DNA of 64,000 nt, from positions 411,566 to 475,565 of the forward strand of contig CABIZV010000004.1 of assembly GCA_902363335.1 (NCBI GenBank), written 5' to 3'. The notes under the pieces are model-generated. The model saw only the letters and a program-made list of their open reading frames with translations, did not search any database and was not told where the DNA came from. Within the stretch, counting starts at the first letter, position 1, and each line of letters starts with the position of its first letter. Position numbers and translations under genes: made by a program. This document shows, in pieces, positions 51,692 through 60,326 of the stretch. This DNA comes from Enterobacteriaceae bacterium (GTDB lineage Bacteria > Pseudomonadota > Gammaproteobacteria > Enterobacterales > Enterobacteriaceae).

Positions 51692-53059
51692 ATGACAACC
51701 TGCACCTCGCGGGCGGCATGGGTGCACCTGCTGCGCCGCCTGCACTTTTTTATCGGCCTGTTCGTTGGGCCATTTATCTTAGTGGCTGCGCTTACCGGCA
51801 CGCTGTATGTGGCAACACCGCAACTTGAAAACCTGATGTATCGGCAGGCATTACACGCTAACGTGCAGGGCGAGCATCATTCGCTTGCGGACCAAATCGC
51901 GGTGGCGGAGCGCGCGCTTGCGACACCGCTGCGGCTGAATGCGGTGCGCCCGGCGCTGGAGACGGGGGAAACTACGCGAGTTATGTTTGCCGATCCTGCG
52001 CTCGGGGAATCGGAAAACCGCGCTATTTTTATCGATCCGGTTACGCTTGTGGTCAAAGGCGATATGACGGTGTACGGCACCAGCGGAATATTACCGCTGC
52101 GGCAGTGGATTGATTATGCCCACCGTTCGCTGCTATTAGGCGATTTTGGCCGGCTTTACAGTGAACTGGCCGCGTCATGGATGTGGATTGCAGCGCTAGG
52201 CGGGATTGTGTTGTGGGCCTTCACCCGCCCGAAACGACGTATCAAAAACCGCCTGCAGAATACTCGCCGGGTTCACGTTACCCTGGGCTGGTGCCTGCTG
52301 GCCGGGATGCTACTGTTCTCGGCGACCGGGTTAACCTGGTCGCAATGGGCGGGGGCCAATGTCGATAAAATGCGTGCGGCAATGAGCTGGATGACGCCGC
52401 AGGTGAATACGCATTTGCAAGGTGGCAAGAAGGTGCCGGATCCGCATGCCGAGCACCACGGGCATCATGGCGAGATGACGATGAGCGAGCCGTCGAGTGC
52501 CACTGATAAGATTGATGCCGTGCTGAAGGTCGCGCAGCTGGCGGGGATTACCGCCACGCATCTGGAGATCCGTCCGCCGCGAAGTGACGATCGTGCCTGG
52601 ACGGTGACGGAAATCGATAGACGATGGCCAACGCAGGTTGATGCCGTTGCGGTTGATCCTCACTCGCTAGCAATTATCGATAAGATACAGTTTGTCGATT
52701 TTCCGTTGATGGCGAAATTGACGCGCTGGGGCGTGGATTTTCATATGGGCGTGTTATTTGGTCTGCCAAATCAATTATTGTTGATCGCGTTCGGCGTCGC
52801 CTTGTGCGTCGCAATCATCATGGGGTATCGCCTGTGGTGGATTAAACGACCGGGTCAATCCTCGGTAAACCCGCTGCAAACGCTAACGCAAAGCTGGCTG
52901 GCGCTTGCCTGGCCTGCCCGCATCATCATGCTCTTACTTGCCGCTGCATCAGGAGTGGCTATGCCGGTGATGGGCGTTAGTCTGGCGCTGTTTGTGTTCA
53001 TTGACTGGCTGCGCTGGCGTAATGCGCTGGTTCGCGCTTTAGCACCAGATAGTCGATAA
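51692..53059 (+). CDS. PepSY-associated transmembrane protein (PiuB-like)
   Basis: 455 residues, four to five helices. The N-terminal RRLHFFIGLFVGPFILVAALTGTLY is the PepSY_TM signature. A periplasmic PepSY domain (about 260-340) is preceded by the His-rich HAEHHGHHGEMTM. Later helices are LLLIAFGVALCVAIIMGYRLWW. Relatives act in iron or copper uptake and membrane reduction. With the Met/His-rich DUF2946 neighbour, a metal-related role is likely but unproven. Not at this place in E. coli K-12. Confidence 0.82.
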   Translation: MTTCTSRAAWVHLLRRLHFFIGLFVGPFILVAALTGTLYVATPQLENLMYRQALHANVQGEHHSLADQIAVAERALATPLRLNAVRPALETGETTRVMFADPALGESENRAIFIDPVTLVVKGDMTVYGTSGILPLRQWIDYAHRSLLLGDFGRLYSELAASWMWIAALGGIVLWAFTRPKRRIKNRLQNTRRVHVTLGWCLLAGMLLFSATGLTWSQWAGANVDKMRAAMSWMTPQVNTHLQGGKKVPDPHAEHHGHHGEMTMSEPSSATDKIDAVLKVAQLAGITATHLEIRPPRSDDRAWTVTEIDRRWPTQVDAVAVDPHSLAIIDKIQFVDFPLMAKLTRWGVDFHMGVLFGLPNQLLLIAFGVALCVAIIMGYRLWWIKRPGQSSVNPLQTLTQSWLALAWPARIIMLLLAAASGVAMPVMGVSLALFVFIDWLRWRNALVRALAPDSR

Positions 53060-53085
53060 GTCAGTACAACCGCAGTGATATCTAA

Positions 53086-53115
53086 GGGCGAGCGCATAAG
53101 CGTTCGCTTTTTTTG
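53086..53115 (+). terminator. Terminator after the PepSY gene
   Basis: GCGAGCGC/GCGTTCGC stem with an ATAA loop, followed by T7. Confidence 0.88.
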
Positions 53116-53130
53116 GCTTAAATTTGCAGT

Positions 53131-53148
53131 TGTAATTATAAGTTTACG
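53131..53148. promoter_or_regulatory. TyrR box 1 of aroF-tyrA
   Basis: TGTAAT-N6-TTTACG matches the TyrR consensus TGTAAA-N6-TTTACA with two changes. Upstream of box 2. Confidence 0.8.
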
Positions 53149-53183
53149 GATGTGGTGCATTTATTTTGCTATAAATGGGGTAG

Positions 53184-53201
53184 TGTAAATAATAATTTAC
53201 G
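53184..53201. promoter_or_regulatory. TyrR box 2 of aroF-tyrA
   Basis: TGTAAA-N6-TTTACG, one change from consensus, a strong box just upstream of the -35 element. Tyrosine-dependent repression of the operon is expected. A weaker third box may overlap the promoter (53207-53224). Confidence 0.88.
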
Positions 53202-53205
53202 GATT

Positions 53206-53233
53206 TTGGATTGAAATCTTTACTGATTATGAT
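53206..53233 (+). promoter_or_regulatory. Promoter of aroF-tyrA
   Basis: -35 TTGGAT (53206-53211), 16-bp spacer, -10 TATGAT (53228-53233), adjoining TyrR box 2. Confidence 0.65.
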
Positions 53234-53296
53234 ATTGTGACTTCACCTCATTGAGGAAACCACTATCGCAAACGAGCCATAACAGGTAATGCCATC

Positions 53297-54367
53297 ATGC
53301 AAAAAGACGCGCTGAACAACGTAAATATCGCCGATGAACAGGTGTTGATCACCCCGGATCAACTGAAAGCTGAATTCCCGCTTACCGTACAGCAGGAAGC
53401 GCAAATTGCCCAATCACGTAAAACGATTTCTGACATTATCGCCGGTCGCGATCCGCGCCTGTTGGTAGTGTGTGGGCCTTGCTCGATTCACGATCCTGAA
53501 GCTGCCATCGAATACGCGCGTCGATTTAAAACCCTTGCGGAAGAGGTCAGCGATAGCCTCTACCTGGTTATGCGTGTCTATTTTGAAAAGCCTCGTACCA
53601 CTGTTGGCTGGAAAGGGCTTATCAACGATCCGCATATGGATGGCTCGTTTGATGTTGAAGGTGGTTTGAAAATTGCGCGTCGCTTGCTGGTTGAATTGGT
53701 CAGCATGGGGCTGCCGTTAGCCACAGAAGCGCTGGATCCGAACAGCCCGCAGTACCTGGGCGATCTGTTTAGCTGGTCAGCGATCGGTGCACGTACCACT
53801 GAATCCCAGACTCACCGCGAAATGGCCTCTGGCCTGTCGATGCCGGTTGGTTTTAAAAATGGCACCGACGGCTCTCTGGCAACGGCCATCAACGCGATGC
53901 GTGCGGCGGCTATGCCTCACCGTTTCGTCGGGATTAACCAGGCCGGTCAGGTTTGTCTGCTGCGCACTCAAGGTAACCCGGATGGCCATGTGATCCTGCG
54001 CGGCGGTAAAAAGCCAAACTACGGCCCGGAAGATGTGGCGCAGTGTGAAAAAGAGATGGAACAAGCAGGACTGCGCGCATCGCTGATGGTAGATTGCAGT
54101 CATGGTAATTCCAATAAAGACTACCGCCGTCAGCCAGCGGTGGCGGAATCCGTTGTCGCACAGATCAAGGACGGTAACCGTTCTATTATTGGTCTGATGA
54201 TTGAGAGCAATATTCACGAAGGCAATCAGTCTTCCGAGCAGCCGCGCTGTGAAATGAAATATGGCGTCTCTGTTACCGATGCATGCATCAGTTGGGAAGC
54301 GACGGATGCGCTGCTGCGTGAACTCGACAAGGATTTACGCGGCCATTTGGCGGCTCGTCTGGCGTAA
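53297..54367 (+). CDS. aroF: DAHP synthase, tyrosine-sensitive
   Basis: 356 residues (MQKDALNNVNIADEQVLITPDQL). Class I DAHP synthase with VVCGPCSIHDPEAA, GTDGSLATAINAM and DCSHGNSNKDYR motifs. First step of the shikimate pathway, condensing PEP and erythrose 4-phosphate. Position with tyrA and TyrR boxes marks it as AroF, the tyrosine-inhibited isozyme. 9 bp before tyrA. Confidence 0.98.
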   Translation: MQKDALNNVNIADEQVLITPDQLKAEFPLTVQQEAQIAQSRKTISDIIAGRDPRLLVVCGPCSIHDPEAAIEYARRFKTLAEEVSDSLYLVMRVYFEKPRTTVGWKGLINDPHMDGSFDVEGGLKIARRLLVELVSMGLPLATEALDPNSPQYLGDLFSWSAIGARTTESQTHREMASGLSMPVGFKNGTDGSLATAINAMRAAAMPHRFVGINQAGQVCLLRTQGNPDGHVILRGGKKPNYGPEDVAQCEKEMEQAGLRASLMVDCSHGNSNKDYRRQPAVAESVVAQIKDGNRSIIGLMIESNIHEGNQSSEQPRCEMKYGVSVTDACISWEATDALLRELDKDLRGHLAARLA

Positions 54368-54376
54368 GAGGATTGT

Positions 54377-55498
54377 ATGGTTGCTGAACTGACCGCGCTG
54401 CGCGATCAAATTGATGCTGTAGATAAAGCGCTGCTGGATCTGCTGGCAAAACGTATGGAACTGGTGGCGGAAGTTGGCGAAGTCAAAAGTCAGTATGGCT
54501 TGCCCATTTACGTTCCAGAGCGGGAGGCTTCAATGCTGGCCTCACGCCGCAAAGAAGCTGCGTCGATGGGCGTACCGCCTGACTTGATTGAAGATGTTTT
54601 ACGCCGGGTGATGCGTGAGTCCTACTCCAGCGAAAATGACAAGGGATTTAAAACCCTTTGTCCTTCGCTGCGTCCGGTAGTGATTGTCGGCGGTAATGGG
54701 CAGATGGGGCGGCTATTTGAAAAGATGCTGACGCTATCTGGCTATCAGGTTCGTACGCTGGAAAAAGAAGATTGGGCGCGCGCGCCGGAGCTGGTTGCCG
54801 ATGCGGGCATGGTGATTGTGAGCGTGCCGATTCACGTTACTGAGCAGGTGATTGCGAAACTGCCACCGTTGCCGTCAGATTGCATTCTGGTGGACTTATG
54901 CTCGGTGAAAGCCGGGCCGTTGCAGGCGATGCTGTCGACGCACTCGGGCCCCGTTGTTGGGTTGCACCCGATGTTTGGCCCGGACAGCGGCAGCCTGGCG
55001 AAGCAGGTCGTCGTTTATTGCGATGGCCGCCAGCCGGAAGCCTACCAGTGGTTCCTCGAGCAGATTCAGGTTTGGGGAGCGCGCTTGCACCGTATCAGCG
55101 CCGTTGAGCATGACCAGAACATGGCGTTTATTCAGGCATTGCGTCACTTTGCGACCTTTGCTTACGGATTGCATCTGGCGGAAGAGAACGTGCAGCTCGA
55201 GCAACTGCTGGCGCTCTCGTCGCCAATTTACCGTCTCGAGCTGGCGATGGTTGGGCGACTGTTTGCTCAGGATCCGCAGTTGTACGCTGACATTATTATG
55301 TCATCAGGCAATAATCTGGCGCTGATTAAACGTTACTATCAGCGTTTCGGCGAGGCGATAAGTCTGCTGGAACAAGGCAACAAGCAAGCGTTCATTGATA
55401 GCTTCCGTAAGGTTGAACATTGGTTCGGCGACTACGCGCAACGCTTCCAGAGTGAGAGCCGCGTCCTGTTACGTCAGGCGAATGATAATCGGCAGTAG
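54377..55498 (+). CDS. tyrA: Chorismate mutase / prephenate dehydrogenase (T-protein)
   Basis: 373 residues. N-terminal AroQ chorismate mutase (about 1-90: LRDQIDAVDKALLDLLAKRMELVAEVGEVK), then NAD-binding prephenate dehydrogenase (VVIVGGNGQMGRLFEKML, HPMFGPDSGS, HDQNMAFIQALRHF). Makes 4-hydroxyphenylpyruvate for tyrosine. Co-transcribed with aroF. Confidence 0.98.
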   Translation: MVAELTALRDQIDAVDKALLDLLAKRMELVAEVGEVKSQYGLPIYVPEREASMLASRRKEAASMGVPPDLIEDVLRRVMRESYSSENDKGFKTLCPSLRPVVIVGGNGQMGRLFEKMLTLSGYQVRTLEKEDWARAPELVADAGMVIVSVPIHVTEQVIAKLPPLPSDCILVDLCSVKAGPLQAMLSTHSGPVVGLHPMFGPDSGSLAKQVVVYCDGRQPEAYQWFLEQIQVWGARLHRISAVEHDQNMAFIQALRHFATFAYGLHLAEENVQLEQLLALSSPIYRLELAMVGRLFAQDPQLYADIIMSSGNNLALIKRYYQRFGEAISLLEQGNKQAFIDSFRKVEHWFGDYAQRFQSESRVLLRQANDNRQ

Positions 55499-55519
55499 CT
55501 GAAAACTGTATATACTTGA

Positions 55520-55549
55520 AAGCCAGGGGAAATCCTCTGGCTTTTTTTA
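55520..55549 (+). terminator. Terminator of aroF-tyrA
   Basis: AGCCAGGGGA/CCTCTGGCT stem with a 3-base loop (G-T allowed), followed by T7. It ends 13 bp before the lactonase-like start, so that gene needs its own promoter or readthrough. Confidence 0.88.
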
Positions 55550-55562
55550 TGGGATAACGATG

Positions 55563-56435
55563 ATGGCTGAAGCAAACGTGTTGTTTGATTACACCGGACA
55601 TTTGCCGGAATGTCCGACCTGGAGCGAAAGCGAGCAGGCGTTGTACTGGGCTGACATTCTGGAGTGTGAAATCCACCGTTATGAGATTGCCAGCGGTGAA
55701 CACCAGATTCTCCAGTTTCCTGAAGAAGTCGGCTGTTTCTCTTTGCGAGAAAAGGGCGGGTTTGTCGTCGCGCTGCGCAGTGCCATCTGGCTTGCCGACA
55801 GCCGCGGCCTGCTGGTGCATAAAATCTGTGATAACCCAAGCAACCCGCAGCTGGCGCGTTTTAACGACGGCGGGACGGACAGAGACGGGCGCTTTTACGC
55901 CGGCACCTTCTGGGGGCCTGGTGATTACAACGGTGCGCTGCTGGTCCGTGTTGATAACCAGCTCAAGCCGAAGGTTATCCAGTGCGATATCCATGGCGCT
56001 AACGGTCTGGCATTTAGCGACGATAAACGCTGGATGTATACCTCCGACACGCCGAATGCGGTAATCTATCGCACGCCGCTGAACGCGCAGGGTGAACCGG
56101 GTTCGCGTGAGGTGTTCCGTCAGTTTAAGGCCGGTGAGGGGATCCCGGACGGTGCGGCAATGGATGAAGAGGGTTGCTACTGGAGTGCGATGTTTGATGG
56201 CTGGCGTGTCGCGCGTTTCTCACCTGAAGGTGAGCAGCTTGCTGAATATCGACTGCCGGTGCGTTGTCCGACGATGGTCTGCTTTGGCGGGGCGGATATG
56301 CGCACGCTGTATATCACCACGACCCGTGAAAATATGTCGGCGGCAGAAGTGGCGCAGTATCCGCTATCTGGCGCTGTCTTCACCCTGCCAGTGGATGTGG
56401 CAGGCATGAAGAAAAGGCCCTTTATCGAGGCTTAA
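55563..56435 (+). CDS. SMP-30/gluconolactonase-family protein
   Basis: 290 residues, six-bladed beta-propeller type. Metal-site regions visible: Glu in GHLPECPTWS, Asn in HGANGLAFSDD and Asp in IPDGAAMDEEG, with the family stretch RFNDGGTDRDGRFYAGT. Likely a sugar lactonase or related hydrolase; the substrate is unknown. It lies between tyrA and pheA, which adjoin each other in E. coli. Its stop overlaps the convergent pheA stop by four bases (TTAA). ATG 55560 or 55563 may start; GGGATAACG is a weak ribosome site. Confidence 0.85.
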   Translation: MAEANVLFDYTGHLPECPTWSESEQALYWADILECEIHRYEIASGEHQILQFPEEVGCFSLREKGGFVVALRSAIWLADSRGLLVHKICDNPSNPQLARFNDGGTDRDGRFYAGTFWGPGDYNGALLVRVDNQLKPKVIQCDIHGANGLAFSDDKRWMYTSDTPNAVIYRTPLNAQGEPGSREVFRQFKAGEGIPDGAAMDEEGCYWSAMFDGWRVARFSPEGEQLAEYRLPVRCPTMVCFGGADMRTLYITTTRENMSAAEVAQYPLSGAVFTLPVDVAGMKKRPFIEA

Positions 56436-57592
56436 ATCGGATCAACCGGAACCACGTTTTCGCTCGGGTAGCTTCCCAGCACTTTCATGGAACGGGTGAT
56501 CCCGGACAGTTCTTTCAGCGCCTTTTGCATTGGCAGTGCTTCCAGGTTGGCCTGGATATCCAGGTAAAACATCTCTTCCCATGGATTGCCGTGGATAGGG
56601 CGCGATTCGAGTTTGGTCATGATCAGTTTATGATTACGCAGAACCAGCAGAGCTTCTACCAACGCCCCCGCCTGTTGCCCGGTGGCAATTAACAAGGTGG
56701 TCTTTGCCGGAACCTGATCGGAGACGTTCACGGCTTTACGTGCCAGCACCAGGAAGCGTGTGATGTTCTGTGACTGATTGGCCTGGCAATGTTCCAGGAC
56801 CTGTAAGCCGTAAAGCTTGCCGCCCGCTTCGCTGCCTAATGCCGCGACGGTGGGCGAGTTGGCTTGCGCCACTTTTTCCATTGCCGCTGAGGTGCTTTCC
56901 GTGTACTCAATTTTCCACTGCGGATATTGGCTTAGGAATTGGCTGCACTGCTGGAAGGGCTGTGGGTGGCTGTAGACGGTTTCAATGGTATCCAGCGTGC
57001 TACCGCTATTGGTCAATAAGCAGTGGTCGATAGGAACCGTCATCTCGCCGACAATCGACAGGCTGGTGTGCTGCAACAGGTCATAGACGTCATTGATCCC
57101 ACCGGAGCTGGTGTTTTCGATAGGCACAACGGCATAGTCAGCCTGACCGGTTTCAACCTGATTAAAGATATCGGCAAACTTCAGACATCCACTTTCAATG
57201 AACTGCTCGAAATGGCGAGCCGCGTACTGACGGGCAGCAAGGTGTGAGTAAGAGCCTTTTGGGCCGAGGAAAGCAATTCGGGCAGAGTGCGGATTGATTT
57301 GATTCAGGTGCTGCTGAAGCAAGGTTTGCTGGGTGAGTACGGAATCTTCAATAATGAGCTGGAACAAACGCGTAATGTAGTGCGCATCAAGCTGGTGCGT
57401 TTTGCCAATAGTAATCAGCCGTTCCAGCAGGTCACGTTCACGGTCGATATCACGCACCGGCCGATGAGACGCCAGCTTTGCTTTACCCACCTCGATGGCA
57501 AGGCCGCGACGTTCTGCCAGCAAGCTCACTAATTTTTCATCCAGCGCGCTTATTTTATCGCGTATCGCCAGTAACGGGTTTTCCGAAGTCAT
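56432..57592 (-). CDS. pheA: Chorismate mutase / prephenate dehydratase (P-protein)
   Basis: 386 residues from MTSENPLLAIRDKISALDEK. AroQ mutase (1-90), prephenate dehydratase (105-285; AFLGPKGSYSHLAA, VVPIENTSSGGI) and ACT regulatory domain (KTTLLIATGQQAGALVEALLVLRNHKLIMTKLESRPI) that binds phenylalanine. Controlled by the pheL attenuator upstream. Confidence 0.98.
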   Translation of the reverse strand: MTSENPLLAIRDKISALDEKLVSLLAERRGLAIEVGKAKLASHRPVRDIDRERDLLERLITIGKTHQLDAHYITRLFQLIIEDSVLTQQTLLQQHLNQINPHSARIAFLGPKGSYSHLAARQYAARHFEQFIESGCLKFADIFNQVETGQADYAVVPIENTSSGGINDVYDLLQHTSLSIVGEMTVPIDHCLLTNSGSTLDTIETVYSHPQPFQQCSQFLSQYPQWKIEYTESTSAAMEKVAQANSPTVAALGSEAGGKLYGLQVLEHCQANQSQNITRFLVLARKAVNVSDQVPAKTTLLIATGQQAGALVEALLVLRNHKLIMTKLESRPIHGNPWEEMFYLDIQANLEALPMQKALKELSGITRSMKVLGSYPSENVVPVDPI

Positions 57593-57617
57593 CATGTTTG
57601 CCTTTCTTGTTATCAAT

Positions 57618-57643
57618 AAAAAAGGCCTCCCGGGTGGGAGGCC
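57618..57643 (-). terminator. Attenuator terminator of pheA
   Basis: On the minus strand GGCCTCCC/GGGAGGCC with a 4-base loop followed by T6, between pheL and pheA. Confidence 0.93.
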
Positions 57644-57691
57644 TTAATGTTCGTCTTCGCATTCTTTATCACACGACGAAACGCCTCCCAA

Positions 57692-57739
57692 TCAGGGGAA
57701 GGTAAAAAAGAATGCGAAGAAAAACGGCAGTAATTTCAC
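57692..57739 (-). CDS. pheL: pheA leader peptide PheL
   Basis: 15 codons from GTG 57739: [15 protein letters not shown], with seven Phe codons. Stalling at Phe codons when Phe-tRNA is scarce prevents the downstream terminator. E. coli PheL is [15 protein letters not shown]. A GTG start is used here. Confidence 0.93.
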   Translation of the reverse strand: [15 protein letters not shown]

Positions 57740-57771
57740 TGTTGGCTAAATCCATAACGTGACGAGGTTTT

Positions 57772-57801
57772 ACAGTACCCGGTCTGTTTTCACTCTGTCA
57801 A
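57772..57801 (-). promoter_or_regulatory. Promoter of pheL-pheA
   Basis: On the minus strand -35 TTGACA (57801-57796), 18-bp spacer, -10 TACTGT (57777-57772). The -35 and spacer resemble the E. coli pheA promoter; the -10 is weak. Confidence 0.55.
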
Positions 57802-57802
57802 T

Positions 57803-57826
57803 AAAAAACGCGCCCGAAGGCGCGTT
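57803..57826 (-). terminator. Terminator of raiA
   Basis: AACGCGCC/GGCGCGTT stem with a 4-base loop and T-rich tail on the minus strand. It overlaps the upstream edge of the pheA promoter. Confidence 0.88.
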
Positions 57827-57856
57827 GGCGATACACATTAAAGTTTAAAGTTCGGT

Positions 57857-58198
57857 TTACTCTTCTTCTTCAACTTCCACGAAGCTTGCGTCTTTCACGG
57901 ACGTTGCTGCGCGGCGGGCTTCCCCTTTGTGCTGCACCTTATTGAGCTGCCGTTCCAGCTTGTTGATCAATTCATTAATGGCAGTATACATATCTTCATG
58001 TTTTGCGCTGGCGACGAGATGCCCGTTAGGGGTGTTCATCGTGGCATCAGCAACAAAGCCCTGTGGCTCTTTAGAGAGAATGATATGTGGGTTGATTAGC
58101 TGAGTTTGCCATTTTTCCAATTTGGCGAGACGGTCTGCGACATGCTGGCGAATAGCCGGAGTAATTTCCATTTGTTTACTGGTAATGTTCATTGTCAT
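57857..58198 (-). CDS. raiA: Ribosome-associated inhibitor RaiA (YfiA, short HPF family)
   Basis: 113 residues (MTMNITSKQMEITPAIRQHVADRL), nearly the E. coli protein, with beta-alpha-beta-beta-beta-alpha fold and acidic tail VEVEEEE. Binds the 30S decoding region and stops translation in stationary phase or cold shock. Single gene. Confidence 0.97.
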   Translation of the reverse strand: MTMNITSKQMEITPAIRQHVADRLAKLEKWQTQLINPHIILSKEPQGFVADATMNTPNGHLVASAKHEDMYTAINELINKLERQLNKVQHKGEARRAATSVKDASFVEVEEEE

Positions 58199-58423
58199 AA
58201 ATTTTACCTCTTGTCTTTCCGTCTTGGTGATTCCAGCATACCTCGGATTTGCTTAAAATGTGTGATCAACATCACATTATTTTGTCACTTTTTGTCAGTG
58301 CCTTCATTTTGTGAGTCAGGACAGGAAGAAGCGATTTATTACTTGTCGAATCGGAAAAATGCAGCCATATTTGATAGGATGATTTGCGGCTAAATCGCTT
58401 CAGCTTTTGATGAAAAGAATAAA

Positions 58424-58451
58424 AAAACGGCAGCCAATCGGCTGCCGTTTT
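58424..58451. terminator. Terminator downstream of bamD
   Basis: AAAACGGCAGCC/GGCTGCCGTTTT perfect 12-bp stem with an AATC loop and a seven-A run on the left, giving a T tail on the minus strand. The region 58199-58423 upstream of raiA contains no gene. Confidence 0.9.
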
Positions 58452-58469
58452 GCTTTGGGTAAGTCTGTA

Positions 58470-59213
58470 TCAGGACTGCGTGTTTTTGCTGTTGGCGGCA
58501 ATAATCTTCGCCACTTTGTCAGCCTGCGCGGTCATCTGCATTTCACGATAAGCATTTTCCATCTTCGGCAATGCATCACGCGTTGCCTGGGTGTCCGGGT
58601 AGTTACGCATCATGTTTTCTGTGCGGTTAACGACGGCAACCCACGCGCCACGGGCGGTGTAGTAATCAACAACGGAAAGCTCATATTTCGCCAGACGGTC
58701 TTTTAAGAAGACCAGACGTTTATTGGCATCGGTCACATACTGACTATTCGGGTAGCCGCGCACCAGCTTCGAGAAGTCATTAAATGCGTCACGGGCATGC
58801 TGTGGGTCACGGTCAGAGCGATCAACCCCGAAGAAACCCTGCAGCGCGCTATCATCAAGCGCCATGTTCGTCAGGCCGCGCATGTACATCACATAGTCGA
58901 TGTTAGGGTGCGTTGGGTTTAGACGGATGAAGCGGTCAATAGCGGCCTGAGCCAGCGGCAGATCGGCATTTTTATAGTATGCGTAGATCAGATCCAGCTG
59001 AACCTGCTGGGAATAAGGTCCAAATGGATAGCGGTTATCCAACGCTTCCAGTTGCGTTATGGCCTGTTTCCAGTTACCGTCCTGGAGCTTTTGCTGAGCA
59101 GTTGCGTAGATTTCATTAGGCGGATTATCAGGAACCTCGTCCTTAGAACCAGAGCACCCCGCCAAAGCCAGGCTCAACGTGGCCGCTGCCACCAGATATT
59201 TCATGCGCGTCAT
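58470..59213 (-). CDS. bamD: Outer membrane assembly lipoprotein BamD
   Basis: 247 residues from MTRMKYLVAAATLSLALAGC; lipobox ALAGC, Cys at residue 20. Five TPR-like repeats (QKLQDGNWKQAITQLEALDNRYPFGPY...). Essential BAM-complex subunit recognising barrel substrates. Divergent from rluD. Confidence 0.97.
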   Translation of the reverse strand: MTRMKYLVAAATLSLALAGCSGSKDEVPDNPPNEIYATAQQKLQDGNWKQAITQLEALDNRYPFGPYSQQVQLDLIYAYYKNADLPLAQAAIDRFIRLNPTHPNIDYVMYMRGLTNMALDDSALQGFFGVDRSDRDPQHARDAFNDFSKLVRGYPNSQYVTDANKRLVFLKDRLAKYELSVVDYYTARGAWVAVVNRTENMMRNYPDTQATRDALPKMENAYREMQMTAQADKVAKIIAANSKNTQS

Positions 59214-59345
59214 GACGTTTTGACTTTCCTCAAAATGTTTATACGGGATATTCACAGTTCCTGTTCCCGACTAAGACCAGCTACAATAGCACACTATATT
59301 AAACGGCAAAGCCGTAAAAACCCAACGTTAACGAAGAAGCTGTCT

Positions 59346-60326
59346 ATGGCACAACAAGTACAACTCACCGCAACGGTGTCCGAATCACAACTCGGTCAAC
59401 GCTTAGATCAGGCTTTGGCCGAAATGTTCCCTGATTATTCGCGTTCGCGAATAAAAGAGTGGATTTTGGACCAGCGCGTCCAGGTCAACGGCAAGATTTC
59501 AGATAAGCCGAAAGAGAAAGTCATGGGTGGCGAGACTATCGCTATCGATGCCGAAATCGATGAAGAGATCCGCTTTGAAGCGCAGGATCTGCCGCTCGAT
59601 ATCGTATATGAAGATGAAGATATTTTAGTCATCAACAAGCCACGTGGTTTCGTTGTGCACCCTGGCGCCGGTAACCCGGACGGCACGGTGCTTAATGCGC
59701 TGCTACATTATTATCCGCCAATTGCCGATGTACCGCGAGCGGGCATTGTGCATCGTCTGGATAAAGACACGACCGGTTTAATGGTGGTTGCGAAGACCGT
59801 TCCTGCTCAGACACGTCTGGTGGAGTCGCTGCAATTACGCGAAATCACCCGTGAGTATGAAGCCGTGGCGATTGGTCACATGACCGCGGGCGGTTCTGTT
59901 GAAGAGCCTATCAGCCGTCACCCGACTAAACGTACGCACATGGCGGTACACCCGATGGGTAAACCGGCGGTGACGCACTATCGCATTATGGAACACTTCC
60001 GTGTGCACACGCGTCTGCGGCTGCGTCTGGAAACCGGACGTACGCACCAGATCCGCGTGCACATGGCGCACATCACCCATCCGCTGGTGGGCGATCAGGT
60101 ATACGGTGGGCGCCCTCGTCCACCAAAAGGCGCATCTGAGGCGTTTATCGCAACGCTACGTAAGTTCGATCGCCAGGCACTGCACGCTACCATGCTGCGT
60201 CTCTATCATCCGATTTCGGGTATTGAGATGGAATGGCATGCGCCAATTCCTGAAGATATGGTTGAGCTTATCGCCGTGATGCGCGATGACTTTGAAGAGC
60301 ACAAGGATGACGTAGACTGGCTATGA
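59346..60326 (+). CDS. rluD: 23S rRNA pseudouridine synthase RluD
   Basis: 326 residues from MAQQVQLTATVSESQLGQRL. N-terminal S4 RNA-binding domain, catalytic Asp in the motif RAGIVHRLDKDTTGLMVVAK, and GRTHQIRVHMAHITHPLVGD. Makes pseudouridine at 1911, 1915 and 1917 of helix 69. Overlaps pgeF by 4 bp. Confidence 0.98.
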   Translation: MAQQVQLTATVSESQLGQRLDQALAEMFPDYSRSRIKEWILDQRVQVNGKISDKPKEKVMGGETIAIDAEIDEEIRFEAQDLPLDIVYEDEDILVINKPRGFVVHPGAGNPDGTVLNALLHYYPPIADVPRAGIVHRLDKDTTGLMVVAKTVPAQTRLVESLQLREITREYEAVAIGHMTAGGSVEEPISRHPTKRTHMAVHPMGKPAVTHYRIMEHFRVHTRLRLRLETGRTHQIRVHMAHITHPLVGDQVYGGRPRPPKGASEAFIATLRKFDRQALHATMLRLYHPISGIEMEWHAPIPEDMVELIAVMRDDFEEHKDDVDWL

